NCBI GenBank assembly: GCA_002712005.1
Contig: PASP01000010.1
Location: forward strand, 62,001-126,000
DNA length: 64,000 bases
Reading direction: 5' to 3'
DNA from: Halobacteriovoraceae bacterium
GTDB lineage: Bacteria; Bdellovibrionota; Bacteriovoracia; Bacteriovoracales; Bacteriovoracaceae
Position numbers and translations under genes: made by a program
Notes under the pieces: generated by a model
Told to the model about the DNA's origin: nothing
What the model saw: the letters and a program-made list of their open reading frames with translations, nothing else
Database searches by the model: none
Shown: one piece after another, positions 1 to 8,599 of the stretch
Layout: every line of letters starts with the position of its first letter
How positions within the stretch are numbered: position 1 is the stretch's first letter

Positions 1-165
1 ATGCTAGGTTGTATGGTTGAAACGAGTTTGGGGATTTCTTGTACCATGAATATTGCCCATGGCGTGGACTACTTTGATCTCGATGGTTTTCTTCTTTTAA
101 AGGAAGACCCATTCCAATATATTTACGAAGAAAAGGGACGACTCTATTACTCTCATCAACAGTAG
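1..165 (+). CDS. C-terminal fragment of an enolase-superfamily dipeptide epimerase-like protein
   Basis: The reading frame is open from base 1 and ends at TAG 163-165, leaving 54 residues; the true start lies outside the window. The fragment begins with a GCMVETSLGISC stretch followed by HGVDYFDLDGFLLLKEDPF. This matches the C-terminal end of L-Ala-D/L-Glu (dipeptide) epimerases of the MR/MLE branch of the enolase superfamily, where G-C-M-x-E-T/S and D-x-D-G-P/F-L-L-L close the barrel. Such enzymes recycle murein peptides in the cytoplasm. The substrate cannot be told from this piece, and other MR/MLE enzymes share the ending. Confidence 0.7.
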   Translation: MLGCMVETSLGISCTMNIAHGVDYFDLDGFLLLKEDPFQYIYEEKGRLYYSHQQ

Positions 166-170
166 AGTTC

Positions 171-1436
171 TTAAAAGAAGAATCTCAACTCAAAGTCAAT
201 TCTTGAATAGCGAGGAGAGTTGAGTCCCCCAATCATTCTTTGGGCCGTGACATTAGCGGCAAAAGGAAGAAAGAAATCGCCGGATTTATATAAGGGAACT
301 GTGGAAAAGTGAGTCCCTATCCTAACAAATTGTTCACTTCTTTCTGTATCTTGAGCATAGATTTCATTGGCCATTGTATATTGGGAATCATAAGCCGATT
401 GAGGTCTATAACTATGGAGATAGGCAGCACTTAGGGCAAACCATCTTGAAAATTGATACTGAGTAGAGGTTTCAAAATTAAGCATATTTCCTAGCTTCTC
501 TTTGAAAACTGCATCTTGAGAGCTGTAGGGAAAATCTTCTGATTCAGGTAGCCTTAGTCTACGATTATGCTCGAATTGATAGGTATATCTTAGGAAAGAA
601 TTAAAACTCAATTGAGTATTAGGTAGGGTAATACCCCCTCCAAACTCGATAAAAGCGTCAGTTTGACCATCTCCAAAAGCAAAGTCCTGGAGCATATCGG
701 GATCATCTTCTCTTCCTGTGGGAAGAACAACTCCTCCTGATAGAGCAAGTCCTGAGTATTCCCAATCGGTGAGACGATAGATCATACCAAATTCAAAATC
801 TCCTGGACCTTGCGCCTGCCAATTTCCAAGAGGCTGATAATTATATCCATTAACAACGGCTGATTGAATCGTTTCCCCTGTAATATTGATATGAGAGATA
901 TCGTTGGCTATATTTTGAATCATTTGGGCATCAGAGGAGTTTCCTGATTTATCCAGCTTTTGGGCTACAGAAGAAAGATTACTCTTCTTTGTTTGCTCCA
1001 TTTGAAGCTCAACTCGAGCATCATAAAATGGAAAAGCACCATAGGCGGTTAAGCGATTGGTAATTCCATAAGCGAGCCCAGCTCCTTTGACCTCAACTTG
1101 GGCATTTCCTTTGGCCTCAAATTCACCCAGAGAGAATTCATTATAAGCCTCTTCATTAATGGCCTTAATTTGCTCAAATACAGTTTGAGAAAAGGAATTA
1201 AAGTTCTCAAGGGCCTGGGGATTGAGATCAATTCGGAAAAAATAAGGTTCATTCTTTCCAGCTCGATTATATGAGGAATTAATTTGGCCCGTCTTAACCT
1301 GCCTCATAACCACCATTCTGACCCCTTTTGGTAGGGTGTCGTAATAAGAGCTATAAGCGTAACTGCTTGATAATAAAGCAGAAATGGCCAATAGTCCCTT
1401 AAAAGAGAATGTTCTTAGCTTTTGATTATGTTGCAT
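171..1436 (-). CDS. Predicted outer-membrane beta-barrel protein
   Basis: 421 residues with a signal peptide (basic start, hydrophobic FKGLLAISALLSSSYAYS, cleavage near residue 28). The mature part is rich in alternating aromatic and polar strands and ends in Phe (FELRFFF), the usual C-terminal signature for outer-membrane barrel insertion. Residues near 115-140 and 210-250 (AYGITNRLTAYGAFPFYDARVE; GDFEFGMIYRLTDWEYSGLALSGGVVLPTG) resemble the strand pattern of the MetA/phenol-degradation and transporter-like outer-membrane families, but no specific substrate can be assigned. It converges closely with the fragment ending at 165. There is no Shine-Dalgarno; a -10-like TACAAT ends 6 nt before the ATG. 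Confidence 0.7.
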   Translation of the reverse strand: MQHNQKLRTFSFKGLLAISALLSSSYAYSSYYDTLPKGVRMVVMRQVKTGQINSSYNRAGKNEPYFFRIDLNPQALENFNSFSQTVFEQIKAINEEAYNEFSLGEFEAKGNAQVEVKGAGLAYGITNRLTAYGAFPFYDARVELQMEQTKKSNLSSVAQKLDKSGNSSDAQMIQNIANDISHINITGETIQSAVVNGYNYQPLGNWQAQGPGDFEFGMIYRLTDWEYSGLALSGGVVLPTGREDDPDMLQDFAFGDGQTDAFIEFGGGITLPNTQLSFNSFLRYTYQFEHNRRLRLPESEDFPYSSQDAVFKEKLGNMLNFETSTQYQFSRWFALSAAYLHSYRPQSAYDSQYTMANEIYAQDTERSEQFVRIGTHFSTVPLYKSGDFFLPFAANVTAQRMIGGLNSPRYSRIDFELRFFF

Positions 1437-1442
1437 ATAGCC

Positions 1443-1448
1443 ATTGTA
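1443..1448 (-). promoter_or_regulatory. -10 box of a predicted leaderless promoter
   Basis: On the minus strand TACAAT is followed by exactly 6 nt and then the ATG at 1436, so transcription would begin at or next to the start codon. No convincing -35 is visible at 17 nt spacing, so this rests on the -10, the missing ribosome binding site and the recurrence of the same geometry elsewhere. Confidence 0.45.
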
Positions 1449-1656
1449 TATAAAAATTGTGGGATGCGGCTAAAATAACCAATTTTTTGCAATCTTTTTA
1501 GGTAGTGTCAAAAGCCTAAACGATTGGTCCACAAGGAGGATGGCCTGTATTCCTTTCATGGCGCATTGAGAAAAATGGCCAAATAGGATATGTTGCGGCG
1601 TATAATTTGGTTTTTTTATCCTCACACTAACTTTGGGCTCATTAGGAGATTATAAG

Positions 1657-2376
1657 GTGAACAGAATTTCTAAAATTTTTGTATTCGCTTGCTTATGCTA
1701 CCAGCTACTAGGCCTCGTTTCTTGTGGAACGAAAGAGTCGATTGAACCTGCTTACGAAGCGGTAAGTATCGATTCTCAACTTGAATCGAGACCGATTGAA
1801 GTGAGTTTGAATATTGATGATTTAGAAATTGAAGAATTCGGCTCAGAGTTTTCATCGGTTTCTCAATTAGGGCCTCTTTTTCAAGAATTGGCCGGGCATT
1901 TGGCCAATCTCGCCATTGCTGATGAAGATGGTCAAATGGTTGAAATAGAGCCCATCATTTATTATGCCAACGAGCTAGATCAAATCGAAGACTGGTCTTA
2001 TTTCAGCAAAGTAGGAATAAAGAGAATCAAGCTCAAGATCCAAGAGTCAGAAGACCTCAAGCTTGCGAACTTAGATTTTATTGAAGACATTAAAATTTAC
2101 GTCGACTTCAAAGAACCTATTCAAGGCCAACTCAAGCGAGAAGAAGGGCAGGGGATATTAGTCGCCAGTTACAATGCTAAAGAGAACTCAGGACTCCTTG
2201 AATGTAATGGAAAATGCATTTCTCTTAAAATTGAGAATATTGATTGGATGGAAATTCTCAAAAATGAGAGAGTTTTTACCATTTATCCGGAATTAGAAGT
2301 TAATCAAATTCCCAAAGTTAAAATGAGTGTGGGTGGAGAATTGGATGTATTTGTTGGTCTTAAGTTAGGACTCTAG
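1657..2376 (+). CDS. Lipoprotein of unknown function
   Basis: 239 residues starting at GTG 1657. This start is preferred over the upstream in-frame TTG at 1633 because AGGAG at 1644-1648 sits 8 nt before it and it places the signal peptide at the N-terminus. The lipobox is LVSC followed by Gly, so the mature protein is probably lipid-anchored and exported to the outer membrane. The rest is acidic with alternating short strands (IDDLEIEEF, IKRIKLKI, IKIYVDF, VKMSVGGELDVFVGLKLGL) and reads as a soluble beta-rich domain. A CNGKC pair near residue 188 could form a disulfide. I recognise no family. Confidence 0.75.
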   Translation: MNRISKIFVFACLCYQLLGLVSCGTKESIEPAYEAVSIDSQLESRPIEVSLNIDDLEIEEFGSEFSSVSQLGPLFQELAGHLANLAIADEDGQMVEIEPIIYYANELDQIEDWSYFSKVGIKRIKLKIQESEDLKLANLDFIEDIKIYVDFKEPIQGQLKREEGQGILVASYNAKENSGLLECNGKCISLKIENIDWMEILKNERVFTIYPELEVNQIPKVKMSVGGELDVFVGLKLGL

Positions 2377-2476
2377 TCAACCCCCCACTTAAATCGTCCG
2401 ACTAGTCATGACGATTTGAGATCTATAATGATTTCGATACAATAGAGAATACGTTACACCAGGAAGGAGTTACTCT

Positions 2477-4057
2477 ATGTCATTGCAGATCAAACACGCC
2501 CTCGTCCTATCGACTCTGCTTATAAGCTCATGTTCATCTATCCGACCTTTGATTATGGGACCAACTGATCAAACAACTCAAGATTCTCAAGGAACCTCTC
2601 TAGAAAATATTGTAGAAATTAAAGAGATGGAAGAGTCTCTAGAGGAAGTTGAAGTCTCTAAGAATTCTTCGATTGAAGAAATTAAGAAAGCTGAAAATAA
2701 AATTGTAGAAGCTTTTGAAGAAAAGGAAGAGCCAAAAGAAGAAGTTGTTCAAGAAGCTGTTGAACAAGGTCCAGCTTTTGAACTCGACTATAAAGAAAAA
2801 CATTTTAAATTTTGGGTCAATTACTTTGAGAAAAGAGAAAATCCTCGCTTCTTAAGACACATTAAAAATGGTGAGAGATTTAAAGAAGTTGTTTGGAGAG
2901 TTTTCGAAGAAGAGGGACTCCCAAAGGATCTTTTCTATGTGGGTCTCATTGAGTCGGGATATAATACTCATATTCGTAGTCATGCCTCAGCTGTTGGTCC
3001 ATGGCAGTTTATCAAAGGAACGGCAAAACGTTACGGCCTAAGAGTTGATTCGTCTTTGGATGAAAGAAGAAATATTCATAAAGCAACTTATGCAGCAGCA
3101 AGCTATTTCAAAGATTTATATAATATTTTTGGAAGTTGGGAATTGGCCCTATGTGCTTACAACGCTGGAGAGTACCGCATTATCAATGCGATTCGTAGAG
3201 GGAATACTAGAGATTATAAAGAGCTTGTTCGCAAGAAGCTCCTTCCAAGAGAAACGATTTTCTATATTCCAAAAGTGGCAGCTGCAAAATATCTAATTGA
3301 AAATAAGAAAATGGGTTCGAGAGGACATAGCGAAGCGAAAATTTATAATGACGCTGTTGCTATTGAAATGGATAAGAGCTTTTCTTTATCAAAGTTTGCA
3401 AAGCAAATTGGTCTCAGTTATTCCACAATGAAGAAGCTTAATCCTGATATGAAAAGAGATTGGATTCATGGATATAGAAGAAGGTCATCTTATGTTTACG
3501 TACCTTCTCAATATAAGACAATTGCAGAATCTAAGGCGAATCATCTCAAGAGTCATCGTATTGCTCAAAGTGGAATTGAACACCATAAAGTGAGAAGAGG
3601 AGATAGTTTATATCGAATTGCCTCTATCTATGGAACTTCGGTTAGAAGAATCAAAGAACTCAATGGGCTTCGTCGAAATCGCATTTATATTGGTCAAAAA
3701 TTAAAAGTAACAGGAACAAAATCTCAAGCGAAGAGAACAGTTGCTTCTCAATCTAAGAGTTCGACAAAGTATTCGAGCCATAGGGTCAGAAGAGGGGAGA
3801 ATCTCTCTTTGATTGCAAGAAAATATGGGATGTCAGTGAGAAGCTTGAAAAAGTTGAATAGAATGCGTTCATCTAAGATTCTCGTTGGACAAAGATTGAA
3901 AGTGAAAATGGCAGGGAAGTTATACACCGTTAAAAGGGGAGATAATCTTTATTTAATCGCCCGTAAATATGGCCTTAGTGTAAATAAAATTGTTCGTGCT
4001 AATTCGTTAAATAGTAAAACGATTCATCCCAATCAAAAAATAATTCTTCCAATTTAA
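2477..4057 (+). CDS. MltD-type membrane-bound lytic murein transglycosylase with three LysM domains
   Basis: 526 residues, lipoprotein signal with lipobox LISSC (Cys19). A long Glu/Lys-rich linker (about 40-95) leads to an SLT transglycosylase domain (about 125-270). Its catalytic Glu is in LIESGYN at residue 159, and the family motifs SHASAVGPWQF and ALCAYNAGEYR follow. Three LysM peptidoglycan-binding modules lie at about 369-412, 435-478 and 483-526, each with (R/K)RG(D/E)xLxxIAxxYG. MltD cleaves the MurNAc-GlcNAc bond of murein, forming 1,6-anhydroMurNAc. An outer-membrane-anchored enzyme fits remodelling of its own wall, or in a predator remodelling of the prey wall. AAGGAG precedes the ATG at good spacing. 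It appears monocistronic. Confidence 0.93.
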   Translation: MSLQIKHALVLSTLLISSCSSIRPLIMGPTDQTTQDSQGTSLENIVEIKEMEESLEEVEVSKNSSIEEIKKAENKIVEAFEEKEEPKEEVVQEAVEQGPAFELDYKEKHFKFWVNYFEKRENPRFLRHIKNGERFKEVVWRVFEEEGLPKDLFYVGLIESGYNTHIRSHASAVGPWQFIKGTAKRYGLRVDSSLDERRNIHKATYAAASYFKDLYNIFGSWELALCAYNAGEYRIINAIRRGNTRDYKELVRKKLLPRETIFYIPKVAAAKYLIENKKMGSRGHSEAKIYNDAVAIEMDKSFSLSKFAKQIGLSYSTMKKLNPDMKRDWIHGYRRRSSYVYVPSQYKTIAESKANHLKSHRIAQSGIEHHKVRRGDSLYRIASIYGTSVRRIKELNGLRRNRIYIGQKLKVTGTKSQAKRTVASQSKSSTKYSSHRVRRGENLSLIARKYGMSVRSLKKLNRMRSSKILVGQRLKVKMAGKLYTVKRGDNLYLIARKYGLSVNKIVRANSLNSKTIHPNQKIILPI

Positions 4058-4081
4058 GCTAACTGCCGGCCATATAAAGGC

Positions 4082-4110
4082 TTGAACAACCTATTGGGAA
4101 AGCATAGAAT
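4082..4110 (+). promoter_or_regulatory. Predicted leaderless promoter for the glycosyltransferase
   Basis: TTGAAC (4082-4087), a 17-nt spacer, TAGAAT (4105-4110), then 6 nt to the ATG at 4117. Both hexamers are near consensus with optimal spacing, and no Shine-Dalgarno precedes the gene, so the mRNA should start at or immediately next to the ATG. Confidence 0.65.
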
Positions 4111-4116
4111 TTTACT

Positions 4117-5247
4117 ATGAGAATAGGTTACGATGCAAAGCGGGCTTTTCACAATTTTCGTGGTCTTGGAAATTACTCCAGAACACTATTGGAAAGCCTT
4201 TTCAAATATTATCCAGATGAAGATTATTATCTCTATACACCAACTTACTCTGATCCAAGATCAACAGAATGGGCCAAGAGGAACGATAGAGCAACGATCA
4301 TAACTCCCAAAACAGGAAAGAATAAAATTATGGGGACCGCTTGGCGATCTCTCTTTCTCACTCCTCAACTTGAAAAGAACCAATTAGATATCTACCATGG
4401 ACTTTCTCATGAGCTTCCACCGGGTATAGGGAAGTCTAAGATTAAATCTGTGGTTACCATACATGATTTGATATTCATGAGATATCCTGAATACTTTCCC
4501 AAAGTTGATCGCTGGGTTTATAAGAAGAAATTTTCTTCTTCAATCGAAATGGCAGATCGAGTAGTCGCTATTTGCGAGCAAACAAAGACAGACTTAATTG
4601 AGCTTCTCAATTGTCCTGAAGAGAAAATTCATGTTGTTCATCAAAGCTGTAATCCCGATTTCTATGGGCCAAAGAGTGAAGAAGAAAAAGAAGCTTTAAA
4701 GAAAAAATTTGATCTGCCGGAGTTCTTTATACTCTATGTGGGAGCTTTGGAAGAGCGTAAGAATGCGCTATCCTTAGTAAAGGCTTTTTCTCGTATAAAA
4801 GATCATATTCCCCATAATCTTATTTTAGTAGGCAGAGGAAAAGAATATAAGAAAGAACTGGAAAAAGAGATTGTCCATCAAGGCCTTCAATTGAGAGTTA
4901 AAATTCTTTCGAATGTAGAAAATGATGATCTCCCTACAATGTATCAAGCAGCAGACCTCTTTGTTTTTCCCTCTTTCTTTGAAGGATGGGGCGTTCCTAT
5001 TGTAGAAGCTCTCTTTAGTGAGACTCCCGTGATTACCTCTAAAGGCTCTTGCTTTCCAGAGTCAGCAGGAAGATATTCTCAGTTCATCGATCCTCATAGC
5101 ATTGAAGATATCGCTGAAAAAATAGAAAAAGTTCTCTTTGATGAATCTCTTCAGAAGGAAATGACATCTCAGGGAAGAATACACGCAGAAAAATTTCACT
5201 GGAAGAATACGAGTGAAAATCTTATGAGTCTTTACCAATCCTTATAA
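4117..5247 (+). CDS. GT4-family glycosyltransferase
   Basis: 376 residues, cytoplasmic, with no signal peptide or membrane segment. The N-terminal Rossmann half starts MRIGYDAKRAFHNFRGLGNYSR, the acceptor-side glycine loop of GT-B enzymes. The C-terminal half carries FILYVGALEERKN and the donor-sugar motif FPSFFEGWGVPIVEAL, where the E-x7-E pair binds the nucleotide sugar. These define GT family 4 retaining transferases acting on cell-surface glycans or glycolipids; donor and acceptor are not predictable. The gene stands alone between the transglycosylase and a terminator. The start is the ATG placed 6 nt after a -10 box. Confidence 0.9.
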   Translation: MRIGYDAKRAFHNFRGLGNYSRTLLESLFKYYPDEDYYLYTPTYSDPRSTEWAKRNDRATIITPKTGKNKIMGTAWRSLFLTPQLEKNQLDIYHGLSHELPPGIGKSKIKSVVTIHDLIFMRYPEYFPKVDRWVYKKKFSSSIEMADRVVAICEQTKTDLIELLNCPEEKIHVVHQSCNPDFYGPKSEEEKEALKKKFDLPEFFILYVGALEERKNALSLVKAFSRIKDHIPHNLILVGRGKEYKKELEKEIVHQGLQLRVKILSNVENDDLPTMYQAADLFVFPSFFEGWGVPIVEALFSETPVITSKGSCFPESAGRYSQFIDPHSIEDIAEKIEKVLFDESLQKEMTSQGRIHAEKFHWKNTSENLMSLYQSL

Positions 5248-5250
5248 TAA

Positions 5251-5279
5251 AAAAAAGAGAGTCTTGGACTCTCTTTTTT
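5251..5279. terminator. Bidirectional intrinsic terminator
   Basis: A 13-bp perfect stem (5251-5263 pairing with 5267-5279) with a TTG loop. The A-run on one arm and the T-run on the other give a U-tract in both directions, serving the glycosyltransferase (+) and exbD (-). Confidence 0.9.
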
Positions 5280-5309
5280 ATTAAATTGAATTTTATTTCA
5301 ATGAAAGGC

Positions 5310-5717
5310 TTATGGGGTGGCCTTTTCATTATTCGTGATGAGAGAGAGATTATTTAAAGAATTCTTCTTCAAATGATCAAGTACCTTAACGACTTTTTCG
5401 TACTTAACATCTTTATCAATTCTCAACTCAATAGGAATATCCTTATTGGTTACCGCCTTAAGTTTATCACCTAACTCATTAGCAACAATAGATTTACCGT
5501 TGTAGGCCATCTTTTCATTAGAGAGTTCTATAGTAATAACTTTATCTGCTGTCCCTTGAGCCTCAGCTTCACTCACTTCAGGTAAATTGAGAAGAAGGGC
5601 AACTTCACTTTTCTTAAATACAGTTGAAACCATAAAAAAGATCAGGAGAAGAAATACCACATCAATAAGGGGGGTAATATCGGGCATTGGGGTATCGCGA
5701 GTTCTTTTTTTACTCAT
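5310..5717 (-). CDS. ExbD/TolR-family biopolymer transport protein
   Basis: 135 residues with one N-terminal membrane segment (PLIDVVFLLLIFFMVSTVF, about 15-33), whose Asp in PLIDVVF is the protonatable residue conserved in ExbD/TolR. The rest is a periplasmic domain. The family partners with ExbB/TolQ to convert proton flow into force on TonB- or TolA-type proteins. It lies 25 bases downstream of the ExbB-like gene in the same direction. No tonB or tolA is in the window, so it is not clear whether this pair energises TonB-dependent uptake, Tol-Pal or another process. AAGG lies about 8 nt before the ATG. Confidence 0.9.
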   Translation of the reverse strand: MSKKRTRDTPMPDITPLIDVVFLLLIFFMVSTVFKKSEVALLLNLPEVSEAEAQGTADKVITIELSNEKMAYNGKSIVANELGDKLKAVTNKDIPIELRIDKDVKYEKVVKVLDHLKKNSLNNLSLITNNEKATP

Positions 5718-5742
5718 GAATGAACCTTATTTTATGGGATGA

Positions 5743-6261
5743 TTATAATATTTTAGAAAGAACTTCTTTTTCTAGCTTGGCCTCTAGGGAGTCAAGCATT
5801 CCCATAAGATAGTTATGACCAACAAAGTGGGGAATCGCAACAATCATCCCTCCAACTGTTGTTATAAGGGCCATAGAAATACCTTTGGCAAAGAAGCTTG
5901 GGTCATTAAGACCTTGCTGGGCCATAACTTGAAAAGCAAGGAGTACACCTATAACCGTTCCCAGTAGTCCTAGAAGAGGTGAAATACCGGCAATGATTCG
6001 TACTGTATTTAAACCTTTTTCAACCTGTGAGATGTAAACTGCGATCTCTTGCTTGGCCAATTCAATCATCGTTTGCGAGTCTTTATTGGCATTCGCTTCT
6101 TTAAGTCTTCCCCCAATTTCTCCTGCCAATTGAGAAGTATTGCTTTTCTCTTTAGAGAAGAGCCAAAACTTAGTTATCATCATGGCAAAACCAATAATAT
6201 TTAAAAGAACCAATATGTACATAATGGTTCCACCTTGCTGAATGTATTCGTATAACTTCAT
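5743..6261 (-). CDS. ExbB/TolQ/MotA-family proton channel protein
   Basis: 172 residues, three predicted membrane segments (IMYILVLLNIIGFAMMITKFWLF near 13-34; IIAGISPLLGLLGTVIGVLLAF near 88-110; ALITTVGGMIVAIPHFVGHNYL near 130-152). The SPLLGLLGTVIG motif and the following Thr-lined helix are the signature of the ExbB/TolQ proton channel. It is shorter than E. coli ExbB (244 residues), lacking much of the cytoplasmic loop. It forms a two-gene operon with the downstream ExbD homologue. AGGA sits 7 nt before the ATG. Confidence 0.92.
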   Translation of the reverse strand: MKLYEYIQQGGTIMYILVLLNIIGFAMMITKFWLFSKEKSNTSQLAGEIGGRLKEANANKDSQTMIELAKQEIAVYISQVEKGLNTVRIIAGISPLLGLLGTVIGVLLAFQVMAQQGLNDPSFFAKGISMALITTVGGMIVAIPHFVGHNYLMGMLDSLEAKLEKEVLSKIL

Positions 6262-6341
6262 GACTGTCCTAATATAAACGTTGCTAATAATGCTTATATT
6301 GTAGCCTTCCGTATGATTTTGTCCACTCGAAGCCGTTAGTT

Positions 6342-6974
6342 TTAAAGAGGTAAAAATTGAGAAGTTAGATTTTCGATGAGAAGATTTTCAAAAGTAGAAC
6401 GGTCAACTTTTTTATTCAATAAAGTTTCAAGATTTGTCATAGAATTTGTAGAAAAACCACAGGGATTAATTCCACTGAAGGCCAAAGGGTCATGATAGAG
6501 ATTGAATGCTAAACCATGAAAGGTTATCCATCTTTTTACAGCAATTCCAATTGAAGCAATTTTCTTCATACCTAACTCTGTACGGACCCAAACCCCAGTG
6601 TAATCTGGTTTACCTCTTTCCTGATTTCCTTCAGCGCTCAGTTCAAAAAAAGAAAGGGTATCGATCATAGACTTTTCCATGGCCTCCAGAAATCCAGAAA
6701 GATTTTGGTTATGCCTCTTAAGATCTAAAATAGGATAAATGACCACTTGTCCTGGTCCATGATAGGTGGCCTTGCCGCCTCTTTCTATTTCTTCAATGGG
6801 CCCTTCCCAGCCAAGAATATCACTTGAGGTAGATTTCTTTCCTAAGGTGACAACCGATGGGTGAGAGCAAATGATAAGAGTTTCTTCCTGCCCTTGGCGC
6901 ACCTCTTCGACCGTTTTTAATTGGGTCTCGTAGGCTTTTCTATAATCGATGAGTCCAAGGTTTAAGACTTTCAT
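6342..6974 (-). CDS. lipB: Octanoyl-ACP:protein N-octanoyltransferase LipB
   Basis: 210 residues, the normal LipB length. LipB transfers octanoate from acyl carrier protein to the lipoyl domains of 2-oxoacid dehydrogenases and the glycine cleavage H protein. Visible signatures are SHPSVVTLGKKS, the substrate-pocket motif ERGGKATYHGPGQVVIYPI, KIASIGIAVKRWITFHGLAFN with its catalytic Lys, and the catalytic Cys in INPCGFSTNSMTNLE. It lies directly downstream of lipA, whose stop is about 8 nt before this ATG. No Shine-Dalgarno is visible, so translation is probably coupled. Confidence 0.95.
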   Translation of the reverse strand: MKVLNLGLIDYRKAYETQLKTVEEVRQGQEETLIICSHPSVVTLGKKSTSSDILGWEGPIEEIERGGKATYHGPGQVVIYPILDLKRHNQNLSGFLEAMEKSMIDTLSFFELSAEGNQERGKPDYTGVWVRTELGMKKIASIGIAVKRWITFHGLAFNLYHDPLAFSGINPCGFSTNSMTNLETLLNKKVDRSTFENLLIENLTSQFLPL

Positions 6975-6982
6975 AATTTTAA

Positions 6983-7942
6983 TTAGGCAGAGGGAAAGGT
7001 TGGTCGACTTTGCTTGAGAAGTTTTTCCTTTTCTCTATTCTTTTCAATAACCCCCTTCATAAAGAATTCACCTGCACGATAAGAACTTCTTACAAGTGGT
7101 CCTGAGGCACAATAGAGAAAGCCCATATCATCTGCGACTTCTTTCCAATAATTAAATCTTTCAGGAGTGGCATAGTCGTGAATAGGGAGGTATTTCTTAT
7201 GTCGGTTGGTAGGAGCAAGGTATTGCCCAAAGGTGACGACATCACATCCCACATCACGTAGATCTTTAAGGGTCTGCATAATCTCATCATCTTTTTCACC
7301 AACTCCTAACATGATTGAAGTTTTTGTGTACTGAGAGGATTTGATTTCCTTGGCCAATTCGAGAGTCTTAAGAGATTTTCTATATTGGCTTCTTCTATCT
7401 CTTACTCTTGGAGTAAGGGACTCTACTGTTTCTACGTTATGGGCAAAGACATCCGGTTGTGCCTCGATGATTCGTTCAACGAGTTCGGGAACAGCATTAA
7501 AATCAGGTGTAAGAACTTCGACAATCATATCGGGACGATTCCGTTTAATGACTTCAATCGTTTCGGCAAAGTGATTCGCTCCTAGATCTTCAAGATCATC
7601 TCTATCCACAGAAGTTAATACTACATAGTCCAACTTCATTTGGGAGATAGCGTATCCAACCTTTTGAGGTTCATCATGATCGAGAATACCTTTTGGATTA
7701 CCTGTTTTTACAGCGCAAAACTTACAGGCCCTCGTACACGTATCACCCATGAGCATGAAAGTAGCCGTTCCCCCGCTCCAACATTCTTCAATATTAGGAC
7801 AAATCGCTTCTTGGCAAACGGTGGCCAGTTTCAGATCACCCAGCATATTTTTAATTTCATGATAGCCTTTAGAAACAGGTGCTCTAACTTTTAGCCAGTC
7901 GGGTCTTTTTAACGGTGTCGTTGGTTTTGGTTGATTTGTCAT
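6983..7942 (-). CDS. lipA: Lipoyl synthase LipA
   Basis: 319 residues. This radical SAM enzyme inserts sulfur at C6 and C8 of protein-bound octanoyl groups. The auxiliary-cluster motif C-x4-C-x5-C is at Cys43/48/54 and the radical SAM C-x3-C-x2-C motif at Cys69/73/76 (CTRACKFC). The C-terminal SSYRAGEF serine ligand of the auxiliary cluster is present. It is first in the lipA-lipB operon. There is no ribosome binding site; TAAAAT ends 6 nt before the ATG. Confidence 0.97.
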   Translation of the reverse strand: MTNQPKPTTPLKRPDWLKVRAPVSKGYHEIKNMLGDLKLATVCQEAICPNIEECWSGGTATFMLMGDTCTRACKFCAVKTGNPKGILDHDEPQKVGYAISQMKLDYVVLTSVDRDDLEDLGANHFAETIEVIKRNRPDMIVEVLTPDFNAVPELVERIIEAQPDVFAHNVETVESLTPRVRDRRSQYRKSLKTLELAKEIKSSQYTKTSIMLGVGEKDDEIMQTLKDLRDVGCDVVTFGQYLAPTNRHKKYLPIHDYATPERFNYWKEVADDMGFLYCASGPLVRSSYRAGEFFMKGVIEKNREKEKLLKQSRPTFPSA

Positions 7943-7948
7943 ACAAGT

Positions 7949-7954
7949 ATTTTA
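7949..7954 (-). promoter_or_regulatory. -10 box of a predicted leaderless promoter (lipA)
   Basis: Minus-strand TAAAAT, then 6 nt, then ATG at 7942. The -35 region is not recognisable at standard spacing. Confidence 0.45.
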
Positions 7955-8023
7955 CTAGATTAAGTTATATAATGGGCCCAATTCATCATGAATACAGCTT
8001 AATGTCTATCGAGCAGGTAGAAT

Positions 8024-8599
8024 TTAGTGAATACACGCTGAATGTTGACGAAAAAAATCAATAATTTTCTTTGTAGAGGCTACTGCTGATTCAAATTGCT
8101 TCTTTGGAATCATTACCCTCAAACTAAATGCAATCTCTTTATCACAGCGCTGATAGTGGCCAAACTCTTTATATTCTCCCTCGGGAACCGAGAATGAGAA
8201 TTCATAACGGAAGAGATTCTTGTCTGATTCAAAGCTAACTATTGGATTTTCCGTAATTAGGCCTTCTTTATCTTTAACCCATTGATTTTTTGATTTAAGA
8301 AATTCCTCCCGAAAAGCCGAAAAGTCCTTGAGAGCTAGGTTAAAGTGGGTTTCTGACAAATTCCCAATAATTCTAGGAGCAGGGGCTGAGGCATCCATAA
8401 AATTGAGAGGATCATGGGGATTCTTTCTTGGTTTTTCAACGGCCCATTTTGGTGAGAACGGTAGTTTGAGAGAAGTATTCTTCCATTTAAAAATATTCAT
8501 CTTATCAGGCTTATCAGCTTTATCTGCTGAGAAGATAGAATTGTTTAAACTCAGAAATAGAGTAAAAAGAAATATCAATTTCATCCAACGTATTTTCAT
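8024..8599 (-). CDS. Small secreted protein of unknown function
   Basis: 191 residues from the ATG at 8599; a GTG and another ATG lie just upstream in frame (8605, 8602). A signal peptide is clear (MKIRWMKLIFLFTLFLSLNNSIFSAD, cleavage near 26). The mature part has two Cys near the C-terminal half (YQRCDKEIAF and HSACIH) that could pair. No family recognised. Minus-strand TACAAT lies 7 nt before ATG 8599, suggesting another leaderless transcript; a weak TTAGAA is 17 nt further up. Its 5' coding end overlaps the predicted 5' coding end of the divergent large gene by about 60 bp. Confidence 0.7.
   Translation of the reverse strand: MKIRWMKLIFLFTLFLSLNNSIFSADKADKPDKMNIFKWKNTSLKLPFSPKWAVEKPRKNPHDPLNFMDASAPAPRIIGNLSETHFNLALKDFSAFREEFLKSKNQWVKDKEGLITENPIVSFESDKNLFRYEFSFSVPEGEYKEFGHYQRCDKEIAFSLRVMIPKKQFESAVASTKKIIDFFRQHSACIH

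Noticed and set aside
8328-8540. Upstream extension of the large secreted protein to 8328
   Set aside because: It would place about 70 residues ahead of an obvious signal peptide and lie wholly antisense to the small secreted gene.
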